Positions 34,201 to 45,281 of a DNA stretch of 64,000 nucleotides are shown piece after piece. Both the position numbers and the translations under genes were made by a program. How positions within the stretch are numbered: position 1 is the first letter of the stretch; every line of letters starts with the position of its first letter. Origin of the DNA: Siderastrea radians (Eukaryota; Cnidaria; Anthozoa; Scleractinia; Rhizangiidae); assembly GCA_964017195.1 (NCBI GenBank), contig OZ024887.1, positions 64,085,811 through 64,149,810 on the forward strand. Reading direction: 5' to 3'. The notes beneath the pieces were generated by a model that did no database searches, was not told where the DNA came from, and worked only from the letters and a program-made list of their open reading frames with translations.

Positions 34201-36555
34201 ATTTTTCAGAGACAAAGAAGCAACCATGATTCCATAAAAGCGCTGAAATACAAAGAATGTAATGCAATTTCTTTCCAAATGGGAAATGAGTGGTTACCCC
34301 CAATTTTCTTTTTGGATTCTGATAGCCTTTGCTAAGACCTACTTTTTTCACGTAGTCATAAACTGCACAAAAATATTGTTGTATTATTGGACAAATTCCT
34401 TAAGAAACTTGAATATCCCAGGATGCGCAGAACGTATGCGCAGTAACAAAAGGAGGCACCGTCCTGAAGGGGCATTCAACGAGAAAATTTTTAGCGAAAT
34501 GCTTGAAATATTTTCTACTTTCGTAGATTGTTTCAGAACTTTTAAAAGGCATAATTGTGTAAGCTAACACAGGTTGATCTGTTAGCTGAAACTCTAGGCC
34601 GCAGAAGATTTTAGGAAACAGAATACTATCTGCCGAATTTTCGAGCTGCTGCAGCTCTCCGCAAATGCTAGCTTGCCTTATTTTACACTCTAAACCACAT
34701 ATCTATCTCTCTGAAAACAATAGAAATTAATAAGTCCTTTTGTTACGAAAGTCTGAGGTGATTTTTCGCCGAAGAATTCTCTAGTTTTAACTGCAATTAA
34801 ATCGGAATATCTCAGGCAATTTAAGCCCACCGAGCAGACATTCACCGAAACGAACCGTTGCATGCCCCTGATTATTGATGACGTTGGCTAATACTACAGT
34901 CATTAACTCTACGTTGATATTATGGCAAGGAAGTAATTTTCTTTCTGTGTATTTATTTAATTTTCACAAAAAATAAGAGAAACAAAACTATGCAAAATGA
35001 AAAGCATCAGTGTAAGCTATGTGAATTGATTTCGTGCCATTCTGTAAAATTAGTGTGATGAATTCATTGCTTGTCTTTGTATTTCAGGAGCAGCAGAGGC
35101 CAAGGATCCTTTATGCCAGCATCTATTTTTCCAGGCTGGAGAAGTTTTAGGAACTCATGTTAGGGCTGTTATTCAGCACATGGACAAAGTACGTTCTTAT
35201 CATTGAAATGGTACTCATATCTTAAGGCCACAAAGGATGCGTAAGCCTTTTCCTTGTGCAGTTTAATTTTATCAACTATCATAAATTGCTACATCTTGAG
35301 GCATAACAAGGATTATTGTATTGTATCACAAAGGGAAAAAACAACCTTTCGTAACGAAGACTGAAGTCTTCAGTTTTTAACATAGAGAGTTTTACTTCAT
35401 TAGAACTTATTGACTACAACATATCTTGAAATCACAAAATCGTGAATATAATTCATGGTAGGGTCACCAAGCATATAGTCTTGTGTATAGTCTCATTACC
35501 ATGGAGGGTGGATATGTTTGGTTAATGGTAACCCTAACATGAATTACATGCCTCAAAACGTCTTCGGTTGTGACACAAAAGAGGTCGTTACTGCCCTTTG
35601 AGTACTTACTACAATAAAGTATTCTTGTACTCTTGTTTGGCTACCTTGGCAGCTTAAAAGAAGTTTCAGTTTGTGAATTTCTAGTACACGTTCACTATTT
35701 ACCAATATTTCTGTTGAGTTTTAACTGAATTGCCTCATCAATTTTATTCACAGGCATGTTTACTTTGCGGTCTTAACGGTAAATAATTTCAGTGATGACG
35801 TTTTCTTTTTACAGGAATGCCAAGATGCGCTGTTAAATGGCCCAAAGGGACTGAAGATCGCTTGCGTTGGTGCTGTGTGGAAAAGCTGGGAACTTCTTAG
35901 AGATGGTAAGATCCCAGGGAAGAGGGGTACTCCGAATTTCAAGTGATGGGGAGGTGCAAAATCCAGAGTACCCCCCTGGGGGTAAGATAACTACTCCAGA
36001 CTGAGAACAGATTCTCTGCTGATCACTTCACAGCGGTCAAAACCAGGACGCGTGCGCAGTTCCCACCATAATTTTACAAAAGAAAAATAATACAGGCAAA
36101 TGTCGAAAGTTTTACTTTAACCGTAAAACAACGCCACTTCTAAAAACTTAAGCTTTTTACTTTGAGCATGTGTTCAGAATGAAGTAACTGGCATCCACAA
36201 TTTTAATGGCGTGAAATTTTGTTTACCGGGACATTTTATGCATCGTTTTCTTACGAATTTCGCGCTCGTAAAAGTCTGAACTGATTCTTTCAAGGCTCTG
36301 AAAAACCGGAAGTGACGTTTTTCGCGTTTGACCGATGTGAAGCTGATCACTCTTTATTTCTTCACAGGATTTTTACAAGGCATAAAATGTTCTCCTGGCA
36401 ATGCCGCTGTCCAAGTGAAACGCTTCTCGCTTGTGAAGTTGCATGAGAGTTCTGCTGTTGGTGCAGCTGCTCTAGGAGCCAAAACTGCTGACCATCCACT
36501 TCCCATAGATTACGACTCCATGGTGGACGAATTTTTTAGTCATGTTTTCGAATAA
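28259..36555 (+). CDS. NAGK: N-acetyl-D-glucosamine kinase
   Basis: Ten exons: 28259-28302, 30026-30110, 30288-30386, 30757-30898, 31527-31637, 32485-32597, 33188-33275, 35088-35188, 35815-35905 and 36368-36555. All phases agree and give 353 residues (the human enzyme has 344). The family phosphorylates GlcNAc to GlcNAc-6-phosphate in amino-sugar salvage, in the cytosol. Visible motifs: phosphate loop YGGIEGGGTGS (about 10-20); substrate Asn41 in TNHW; catalytic-base Asp112 in CCDTVG, equivalent to human Asp107 by position; ISGTGSNC (129-136); [12 protein letters not shown] (149-160); [11 protein letters not shown] near 280; and the C-terminal LPIDYD block. The start ATG is in a YY1-like context. 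Exon 1 is small and 1.7 kb upstream, and was found by matching the split Gly codon GG/T. Introns carry MITEs and a SINE. Confidence 0.95.
28599..29621. mobile_element. about 1-kb TIR element in NAGK intron 1 (TTA duplication)
   Basis: The ends CACTCTAAAACCAGATTT and (right) AATCCTAGTTTTAGAGTG form an imperfect inverted repeat, flanked by TTA on both sides (28596-28598 and 29622-29624). The interior has no transposase. It contains a tRNA-like sequence (29045-29115) and an internal direct repeat of about 90 bp in 29440-29580 (CCTAGTTTTGAG, GTTTAAA-TCAAGA-CACAT). TTA duplication fits PIF/Harbinger; the CACT start also recalls CACTA elements, so the class is unsettled. Confidence 0.7.
29045..29115 (-). 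repeat. tRNA-like SINE head
   Basis: The minus strand has an A-box-like GTCCAGTGGTTAACGCGG and a B-box-like GGGTTCGACTC about 35 bases apart. The anticodon arm does not pair properly, so it is a tRNA-derived repeat and not a tRNA gene. Confidence 0.5.
31860..32330. repeat. units of the about 115-bp dispersed minisatellite (reverse) in NAGK intron 5
   Basis: Repeated text CCACAGAAAAGTACT, ACCTTGTACAGCATAAT and CACACTTCAGGATTTTATCC is the reverse complement of units near 2690-2860, 8270-8350 and 25070-25265. A foldback element (31994-32156) interrupts it. Confidence 0.65.
31994..32156. mobile_element. MITE in NAGK intron 5
   Basis: The ends TTCCAGAAAATATCCATAC and GTATGGATATTTTCTGGAA are perfect inverted repeats, preceded and followed by imperfect TGTG-type termini. 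Non-coding, about 163 bp. No clear target duplication. Confidence 0.75.
33448..33593. mobile_element. CAG/CTG-TSD MITE, copy 2
   Basis: 146 bp, ends GGGATGGATTCACGAAGCCC and GGGCTTCGTCAATCTAGCCT, flanked by CTG (33445-33447 and 33594-33596). Same family as 18839-18979 and inserted at the same SINE position. Confidence 0.8.
33649..33883. mobile_element. second CAG-TSD MITE family member nested in the SINE
   Basis: 235 bp. The left end GGTCCAGTTGTTCAAAGCAT and right end GTCATACAATTGGGCC are imperfect inverted repeats, with CTAACCTTGG / CCAAGGTTAG inside the arms. It is flanked by CAG (33646-33648 and 33884-33886). The intact SINE at about 59020 shows the uninterrupted CCCAGGTGTATAAAT site. Confidence 0.75.
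34088..34465. mobile_element. MITE in NAGK intron 7
   Basis: The 15-base ends AGGACGGTGCCTCCT and AGGAGGCACCGTCCT are perfect inverted repeats about 378 bp apart, with inner partial symmetry (GGTAACCA / TGGTTACC). Non-coding. Confidence 0.75.
36041..36330. repeat. dispersed repeat in NAGK intron 9
   Basis: This resembles 39651-39895 plus 40835-40905 in the DUF229 gene. Shared: TGCGCAGTTCCCACCA, AATGAAGTAACTG, CATCGTTTTC, AAGGCTCTGAA-AACCGGA, TTTGACCG. Class unknown. Confidence 0.6.
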
Positions 36556-36679
36556 GGAAAATACATGTATCTTGAAATTCTTGAATTTAGGGTAGTGACT
36601 TATGGTCATGTGATAGATGGTTATTTTAGCTAAGCTACAATAGCTTACAACTTGAAGTGCAGAGGTGTAGCTACTTTCA

Positions 36680-36685
36680 AATAAA
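36680..36685 (+). terminator. candidate polyadenylation signal of NAGK
   Basis: AATAAA about 125 bp after the stop codon. Confidence 0.45.
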
Positions 36686-37924
36686 CTCAAATAGAAATTG
36701 TCTATACAATCAGATTGCGGCCTTGGGCCGATCCCCATTAAAGCATACAAATAACTTAAGTGCTAGTCACAATTCTGTGTTTCATTCTGTTACTGTCCCA
36801 GGTTTCAGTGAAGCCAAAATTTTAAAATTTTTCTTTCTTGAAGGAAATCACGAAATTCGAAACGTAACAAAAAGATAAAACCTTTGAGGTCGTTTTTATT
36901 AAGTATTTATGATAAATACGACTTCGCACAACACATACGTTTATTGCGCGGAAAATTCGTTACTGAGTTGAGAAAACATGAAATTTTATATACACAAAAA
37001 GGAAAATTTTAACTTAAATTTATAAAGACATAGCATGTTATAGTCTACTCCCAGACGTGTAGTGGAAACTACAAATGGCGACAGAACTAGTTTATGCAAT
37101 AAACGTACACTGTATTTTGCCAAACTCATTGTGCCGTCTTCTCTTGTTTAATTCATAAATTATGTTTAGATGATATAGGCAGACCCCGCCTAATGATGAC
37201 CGTAATGCTAGAGATACCTCGACATTTTGCGCATTGACTAGTCCGGCTTGCCAAAAAAAAAAATATAATAATAATGACAATAATAATAATAATAAAATTA
37301 AAAATTAAACGTTATGAGATATGAGGTACTCCCCTGCATCTTACAAGAGATTATAATTGACGTAATCCCTTGTTTCTTATTGGCTGTAGAGGGGGGGGGG
37401 GGGGTGGGGGAGACAGAGACAAAGAGGGACGGACAATGCGGGAAAATTTCCAGTTAATCCCCCCACCCCTCCCCCCACTACAGAGGTGGTATTTGACTTG
37501 CATTGCACTCTCTGTGATGATTACTCTGTCGGCGAAAAACACGTTAAACTGAAGGAGATAGTAACTGCTAATGCTAACTATTGAAAAAGGTTTGCAAAAT
37601 TTTGGCAGAAATATTACAAAGGTAAAAAAGGAGACAGCCTGAAGCCTTCGAGTGACTTAAAACCGCCAGCGATGATCTGTTTTTTGGCGTATCCTAGAGG
37701 TTTAAAAAAGGTAGAACTTTTATTCTTGGTATACCCAAGGGCATTGCGGAAAAGGGTTTGAACTTCGGGGCGGGGCCTTCTTGTAAATAGCTTTCTTGAG
37801 CACCTCCTTCTGCGGATACCACAGCCGATCTAGCCTGCGTAGCAAGCGTTTACGTAGGGCTTTCCGCAGGTTTGAAGAATTTTTCGCTTCTTGGCCGGGC
37901 GAAAATTGGGGCTCCAATGATAAA

Positions 37925-37930
37925 TTTATT
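37925..37930 (-). terminator. candidate polyadenylation signal of the DUF229 gene
   Basis: AATAAA on the minus strand about 190 bp after the stop codon. Confidence 0.4.
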
Positions 37931-38120
37931 ATTTAAGCATTTCACAACTGAGAAATATCGAAACGTCGACTTGCGCTAATACTGATATTTCTTTTGAAAA
38001 TTGGGGCGAGCGCAAAAAAGTACGAGAAGGGGGGAGGAGAAGGGTTTCCTTTTCTCCCCTCCCCCCTCCTTCCATTTGTTGCGCTCGTCACACTTTTCGC
38101 GCCACCAAAAACGGGCGGAC

Positions 38121-41100
38121 TCACTGTTCTTTATAGTCCTTACATAAGCAGTACTTTCTTAAATGAGGGCTTTTGTCCAGTATACACCTCGGTTGCTCTC
38201 CGTACAGATTGATCCTGCTTATTTCACCAGTGACCCGGTATTGATCACCATCAAAACTCACTGAAGCTTCAAATAGTCCTTTCCCTGGCATTGTCTGGAG
38301 CTGCACTTGGTATAAACATTTATCAAGTTTCGCCTTTTCTCGAGAAAACATCGGCTTCCTTCCGTGTATGTCAGATGAACCAAGGTACTGCGCCAGTTTC
38401 ATGTTTGGTATTTTTTGATGAGCTGCTAAAATTTCGTGTTGATGTAAGCGTAAGCAAAGGTCTAAACCCAGAGGGTCAGACGCTGTTAAGTTGTTCACGT
38501 GATCAACAACTGCTTGGGCCGCTCTTCGCGCATGATCTGTACGTTTGTCAATTTCTTTCCACTGTATGCATGGACAGTAATGTTCAGCTACCCCCGTGCT
38601 TTCGCAATCACGTGATCTACTAATGTTACCCAAAAGACTCCCTCCTCTTGTTAATTTAGCGGGAGTCTGGGGATAGCTTAATATGTGTTTGAATGTGGCA
38701 TATAAATCAAATGGCGACGTCACGATGTTGCTGTTTTCTTTTAAATTATGTATCAAGCCGGGATGTTGCAGTGCAAACCATTTTGGAAATGTTACAGACA
38801 TCAACGGAAGTCGTTCTTCTAGCTTTCCTTGTAACGTTGCCCTTGCGTCACCGATTCTAACCCCGTGATCAGACATAACTATCAGTAAGGTGTCGTTTAA
38901 AGCGTTTCCTTCCCATAGATCTTTTAACAGCGCGGCAAAATCATCTGCACAAAGATGAATATTGGCTAAATTGTTATGGGAAATATCAGTCATGAAAAAC
39001 AAGCCAAATTTAGGCTGTTGTCGATAAGCTTCAAGAAAGGACTTGATGTAATCAAAGTGAATCTGGTGCTGAGGTTTGCTGTTTACACAATGTGGAGAAG
39101 TTATACGAGCAGCAGTCCAAAAATATCGAGAGAAATGATCTGTGGGAGGCTCTGTGAAGCCGTGTAGTCTATAATTGAATGCTGCGTACGCAGGACAATC
39201 TTCACTGAACAGTGTTGCATAACCTCGGGTCTGGAAGTCTTTGAATATATGCGGCCATTTGTCGAGGGGCTCTGCGCCTGGAAATCCTCGGCGAGCCTCG
39301 GGAAGCTCTGATTCAAATTTGCCTACAGGAGAGGAGATAGAAAGGAATTAGTGGGGTATAAGCCATCATTATCTTCAGTATGTGAGGTCTGTTTTCCCTT
39401 ACTTTACTCCTACCAGCATCATCTTTATCTTATTCTTTTGTTGTTGCGTTCAACGTTAGATGAAAATTCCAGAATGACTTCGAAGCTTCCTGGGCTAAAA
39501 ATTTGTACTTGTTCTCTTTTCTTTGCATTCGAATCTTTTATAACAGCTAAGAGACAAAGGCATCTTGACGATATTTACAATTTACGGCCGAAGCTGACTA
39601 GGATTCTCCGTCCCCTTCCCGTTTTTACAGTCCCTTTCTCACGTAGGAACTGAACGTACGACACGTGCGCAGTTCCCACCAGAATTTTACAAAGGAACAA
39701 AAAGACAAATGTGGAAAGTTTGACTTAAACCGCAAAACTTAACGCCGTTTCTGAAAACCTAAGCTTTGTTACGTTGAGTATGTGTTCAAAATGAAGTAAC
39801 TGTCGTACACAAGTTTTATCAGCGCGAAAATTAGGGTTTGTCGGAACATGTTAATATGCATCGTTTTCATACGAACTTTACGCTCTTAAAGTGCACCTAA
39901 CCCCCAAAATTTTTTCCCCGTCAAATAAATCCTGCTATCATTTGGAGCATTTCGCCACAAAAAGTTTTTGATTTGGATTAATCCCTGATTTTCTGTGCGC
40001 GGTTGAGGTACGGAAAATCGGGCGAAAATAGACACCATTTTGGTTCAGGGTCGAGCAGTGAAGAACCCGCAGTCTCGCGCTATCTCTATCGGAGTTATAT
40101 TTCTCTTGAGCTCTCGAAGATGTACAGAAAACTGTCGAACGTTCGTATTGCTCCGAGACATAGTAACCAAAGAAACGAATCACAAGACGTATTACTACAA
40201 AAATACAGCATTTTTTGACGACGAGCGACCAGAGGCGAAGAGACGAAATGAGTGGATTTTGTAAAGCAATAGCAAGCAAAGGGGCAGCCTTCCAAGCACT
40301 CGATACTATGTTCGATGCATTTTAAACAAAGATTTGTTGTCGCAGAAGAAGGTATGAATGAATGAACAACTTTAGCATCCGATCAAACGATAGCTTTTTG
40401 TGCATTTCCAATGATTCAACGGCCGATTAACCAAAGAGTACCCGCGATACGCGGTACGCAGAAAATTATTACCTGTGCGAATTATTCAAGTTGGCTACAC
40501 GGCAAGCACTAACGATAATTACATGTAAGTGGTGCCCTAAACAGCGAAGGGGTTAAAATTAAAGACCGTATTTATAGAAAGTCCTCCTTCAGCACAACCG
40601 AGCGCGCTTTCTCCACAATAATAAGCCATTGCCATTATTCCTTATTCTAGTCTATGAACGTGCCTCGCTATGAGAATTTTATCTTTAGTCATATTAAATC
40701 ACTCGAGCATAACAAAACATCACTGTGCAGAGATCCCTTGTTCATATCCTCCGCTGAAGTAAACGGCAAGCAGTCTCTTTCTGTCTTTCTTAATTCTTTT
40801 ATTACCATTTTTTGTGCGAAAAAAGCCCGTAAGAACCATTTGAACTGATTCAAACTTCAAGGCTCTGAAGAACCGGACGTGACGTGACTTTTTTGCGTTT
40901 GACCGCTGTGAGGAACTCCTGAGAGGGATTTAATGAGAACACATTGCATCCAGGGAAAGCCAAGAGAAAATCAGGAAGCGACCCTACTTTTCTTCCAGCA
41001 TCCTCTCTACCCTCACCATGGCATCATTTCTCCCCAGTCTTTCATCGTCTTTGAATAAAAATAATAAGGAGGGGTCGACTAGGAACTAGTCTGGGGGATA

Positions 41101-44100
41101 GGGGGGTGGGGAACTGATCTTGGTCTATCTACGGTCGAGTAGGAACAATGAATGGAACAAAAGATTTTGTTTTTTTCCGCGTTATAATCGTAGAAGAGGA
41201 CGTTCTCACCCAATTAGCTCGACAATTTCTGTTCAATTTGAAATGCGCTCCCGGAATATTTAATTTTCTCAGCAAAATTAAAGTAGCCTTGGAATCTGGG
41301 TTGCAGATAGTCACTGACCTGTCATGAGGGCCGCTAGCGCAGGCGTAGTACCATCACCAACAACAGAGTAACCCTTAAGAAACACAGAATTCATCTCCTC
41401 TGTCATAAACTTGTAAGCATCTGGCAGAGCTCTTTGGAAATGAGCCGCTGACAAAGAATCAAAGCCTATGATAACCACACTTAATGGGAGGCCGTTTACT
41501 TTGCTGTACTTTTGCTGCGGGGACCTGGGAAGGATTTGGGCGTGGTACTCCACGTGTTTTGTGCCTTTTGCGGTGGTGAGTTGAACGCGGATGAACTCCG
41601 AATCCAGATTGAATTGACGTTCATGTGCTTGAAGGATGGTTTCATTTCCAAGCTCGACACCCCAGTCTTTGTGTTTGGGTCGAAATATCGGCTGGTACGT
41701 CACGGATGTGATGTTAACAACTGCGAACGCACAAGAAGAAACGCATCAAAAATCATGCAAAATGAAGCAAAAAAAAAAAACAAAGATAAGCATGTTTTAC
41801 TGCAAATAGTAAGAATCCAAGTGTTTCAGTAGGCTGTTCAGCCTGCTCAGGTGAGAGTAGTGTTGAGCTATAGGGGTATGTACCGCTATGAACGAAGGGT
41901 ATGGTTCTGGCCTAGGGTATGAAAATCAGACAGTTTTTGTCTATAATAGGGTATCATTTATCGGAAAACTAGAGATTGAAACTTGACGAGTCTGCAGCTG
42001 AAGGTGGTCTGAAAAAGGGTAAGGGCCTCATAGTCATAGTGGCACAGCCCCACATAAAATTTTACAGGTAGTTTAGTTAAAGTGTATGATCAAACGTAAA
42101 CATGGGAGCATTCAACAAAAACTGTTGATTCAACGTTAAAGTAACAAACTGTTGGATGGCCAACAAAGTTCACTTGGAACGTTACGTTTTGCCACCTGGG
42201 ACGAAGAAAAAAAACTGTTTTGCCAATGAAGAGGAAGTATAAATTTTCGCCATCTTCTATACACCATTTAATTTTTATGCACCTTATTCCAAAATGGCGG
42301 AAAATACATTACTCTTTTCTCTCATTGTTAATTGGCCCTTGTTGCCTCGATCCCATCTACAGAATTCAAAGGAATATTTGGCTTAAAACGAGGCAACATG
42401 GGCCAATTAACATGAAGACAAAAGTGAATAATGTATTTTCCGCCATTTGGGAATAAGGTGTATTTTACATCGGAAAGATATGAGCTGATAGCTAATTAGT
42501 AGGTGGCCAATCAGAGGTCCCGCTTGCTCAAATCTAGGGGTAGCTTGATAAAAAGTCAATGTGTGAGTCTTGAGTTATTGGAAAGATATTCCACCTTTGC
42601 TTGCGTTCTCAGTTAGCTCCAAGACTCCTCTCTGATACCGCGTCAGCTGGGGACCTGGGCAATGAAGTGGTTCTGGTTTCTTTATAAGTTTAGTTATACT
42701 TTCGTCATTCGGGTCCAGGTCAGGTAGCCGGCATCCGTCAGCTGAGGACTGGAATTGGTCAGGTGGCACTACGCACGTTTCATCTTGAATGGGTTTATCA
42801 CTTTCCGCGAAAGCTTTCTTTACATAAAGATCGAAACCATCGGTGAATACCATTTTGTTCTTTAGTTCTCCTTTTGGGTAAAACTTTCCTGATTCCACGC
42901 AATAAACAAATCCCTTGCAGCGGGAACCAAACGAGTTACAAATAATTTTTGCCTGCTCTGGGTTCGGTGCTTTTAAGTTCCTGCAAGTTTCGTTTGCAGA
43001 GCAGGTCAGGTCCCCTCCGGGAAGATCCATCTGTTTCTCCTGCCGAGAAAACAACGTCGAAATTTTAGAGCAAAAAGTAGCAATATTTGGTCACTTTTAA
43101 TTACATTCGACTATACAATGAGAATTCTAGAAAAGCTTCCAGGAAAACAATTCTTTCTTAGAGGCAATGAGCGAAGAAAAAAATCGCTCAAAGTCAATTT
43201 CGCGTCTTTGTTTATGGCATACTTGTCAAATGACCCTATATCCCCTCCTGTCGCAAGGACTAAGGGCGGAGGGCGGTGAGGCGGGATCGCAAGGGGAGGC
43301 TATAGACGGTGAAAGCATTCCATATCTTAAGAATCATCTACTTAAATCGGAGCACGAGTGTTATAAGTAAAAGCTTGTTAAGTCACTTGGCAGATTTATA
43401 TGTTACCAGAATGTAGAAGATCTCTTCCTCTTTCTTTTGTAACGTTAAACTAACTAGCTGCTCTGTCGGTTTCTTGATAACGTCAACCTGTGGTAGAAAC
43501 TAATTGAACATTTGTTAAGATATGGCAAAAATAAATCTCGTCAAACCTCTTGTCCACAATTTGTTGTTGGAATTTTACATGAATGTATAAGTTCTCTTCA
43601 TCTTTCATTTGGACCTTACGTCACTGATCTTAATGTTTTTATTATGTTACCTGATATATAGGAAAAGTTCTTTTTTCCTCTTTCTGTTGGAGTGTTGGAT
43701 TAGTTGGGAACTTTGTCTAAACGTTTACCGAATTGGAAATAAATTGTTATTATCATTGTCCACTTAAACGCCTTTTGTCTACGTTGAGAACCAAAGTCCA
43801 GCCGGCCCTAAGCTATGCAGTAGTCGACTTTAACTTTTTCAGGTTTCAATGACATCGCATATTAAACAAATTCGCTCAAGATAAGATACTCCTGAGAGGG
43901 TGGCTTTCGTCGAAGATAGAGTCAGACATTCGCGGGACGGGACAAAGATTTTACGGGCGAGACTGGTCTGAACGGAAGTAAAGCACTAGAGCAGAAGAAG
44001 ACACCGGCACCAAGCTACCCGGCCCAGCATGCATTCAAAGGACAAAGGATCTACAGATCGGAGAAAGTAAACTAGATTGAGCAATGAGCACCTTTACACT

Positions 44101-45281
44101 CGACTACCACGTTTAATTCATAGGAGGCTCTCGTAGTTATGTATGCATCTTGGAGTTGCGAAAAGAGAGCCTGAAAAAAAATTGAAGCCTAGCTGTACTT
44201 TCTCCATGCTTTCTTTTCGCAACTGGTGTTTACATAACTGCGAGGGGTTGTCCCATGTATGAAGTATTTCATCCACAGTTCACATATGGGATATTTCATA
44301 TAGTTCACTCCCATCGACTACCACCGTATCTCCCCAATTTCGTTCCCAGGGCTCCCTTCTTTACTGAAAAGCAACAGGGAGGAATTAGGGCTGGGGAACT
44401 GAACTGGTTTGAAATTCAAAAATTGTAATTGTATTTGTAATCATATCCACGCTTGTGGGTTGTAAATTGTGTATCTCAAGCCACGATGTCCATGTCCTTT
44501 ATTTCCAGTGTCAGTCGATTGTTTTTTAATTTAATTTAATTTTATTTTAGTTCAGTTGATTGTTGACGTAATAATGATTGACGGCAGTGAGGAGAGCACT
44601 TTTCAATTTCGCGTGGAAAGTAGATTTGCTGTGATTTTGCTTCAATTCGCCTTGTGACTGGGTAAAACACTCGCCCCACTTTGTGTGTTGTAAATTGTGT
44701 ATCTCAAGCCACGATGTCCATGTCCTTTATTTCCAGTGTCATTCGGTTGTTTTTTATGTTATTTTATTTTACTTCAGTTTATCGTTAAAGTAATGATGAT
44801 TTACCGGCAGTGAGGAGAGCGCTTTTCAATTTCGCATGGAAAGTAGATTTGCAGTGGTTTTCCATCACTTCGCCTTGTAATTGTTTAAACCACTCGCGCC
44901 ACTTTCTCATGCTCAACCAATAAGAACTAAAACGCAAACCATTCATTTCTTGGTCGCACGCGTTGTCCCCCGTGCTTAGCGCCTGTTGCATGTATTAGCT
45001 TCGAGTTCTGATTGGTTTATTAGGTAATTAGTGTATGCTGTGATTGGCTGGGGTAATTTGAACCAATCAGAACCTTAGGGCAGTAATGATATAAAATAAC
45101 CAAGGAAGATATTTACCTCGTCTAGAGAAGAAAGTTGACGGACAAGTGCTTCCTTGTAGGGGTCCTCTGGGAAAGAAAAAGTACTGAAGCCATAAAGGAC
45201 TCCGGCCAGCAGACAAAACAACGGAACTATCCGGCGACGACAGAATAGCCGGATGAAAAATCTTTTTATTATTATCATCAT
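38121..45281 (-). CDS. DUF229 sulfatase-like type II membrane protein
   Basis: Four exons: 45281-45117, 43039-42595, 41720-41319 and 39322-38121. Phases agree at every junction (0, 1, 1), giving 737 residues. The N-terminus is short and basic, followed by a single membrane segment (about residues 18-35), so the protein should be type II with its catalytic part in the Golgi lumen or outside the cell. Then comes a cysteine-containing stem and the DUF229 domain of the alkaline-phosphatase/sulfatase superfamily: SVVIIGFDSLSAAHF (Asp291 a likely metal ligand), VGDGTTPALAALMTG (Thr328/329 at the nucleophile position) and IVMSDHGVRIGD (Asp489-His490 metal site). The family is widespread in animals; its substrate is not established. 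Introns hold tandem repeats and MITEs. It is convergent with NAGK. Confidence 0.9.
39651..40905. repeat. dispersed repeat interrupted by about 0.93 kb insertion (DUF229 intron 3)
   Basis: 39651-39895 and 40826-40905 together match the repeat at 36041-36330 in NAGK intron 9. The intervening 39896-40825 is extra DNA without a clear inverted repeat or ORF, so its nature is unknown. Confidence 0.5.
42280..42460. mobile_element. MITE in DUF229 intron 2
   Basis: 181 bp. The ends CACCTTATTCCAAAATGGCG and CGCCATTTGGGAATAAGGTG are near-perfect inverted repeats continuing as GAAAATACATTA. Inner arms share TTAATTGGCCC/TTGCCTCG. Non-coding. Confidence 0.8.
44130..44244. repeat. short imperfect foldback in DUF229 intron 1
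   Basis: CTCGTAGTTATGTATGCATC and TGTTTACATAACTGCGAG pair imperfectly, and GTTGCGAAAAGAGAGC pairs with GCTTTCTTTTCGCAAC. Possibly a small MITE. Confidence 0.5.
44455..44907. repeat. tandem repeat, 2 units of about 228 bp
   Basis: TTGTAAATTGTGTATCTCAA starts both units at 44460 and 44688. CCACGATGTCCATGTCCTTT and GGCAGTGAGGAGAGC recur at the same spacing. Confidence 0.9.

Larger units (their letters stand above)
36556..38120. other. intergenic region between convergent NAGK and DUF229 genes
   Basis: This region holds the 3' ends of two convergent genes, with candidate polyadenylation hexamers at 36680-36685 (plus) and 37925-37930 (minus). It also has G-rich and C-rich tracts at 37390-37405 and 37455-37480. 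No gene recognised; ORFs over the G/C tracts are low complexity. Confidence 0.6.
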
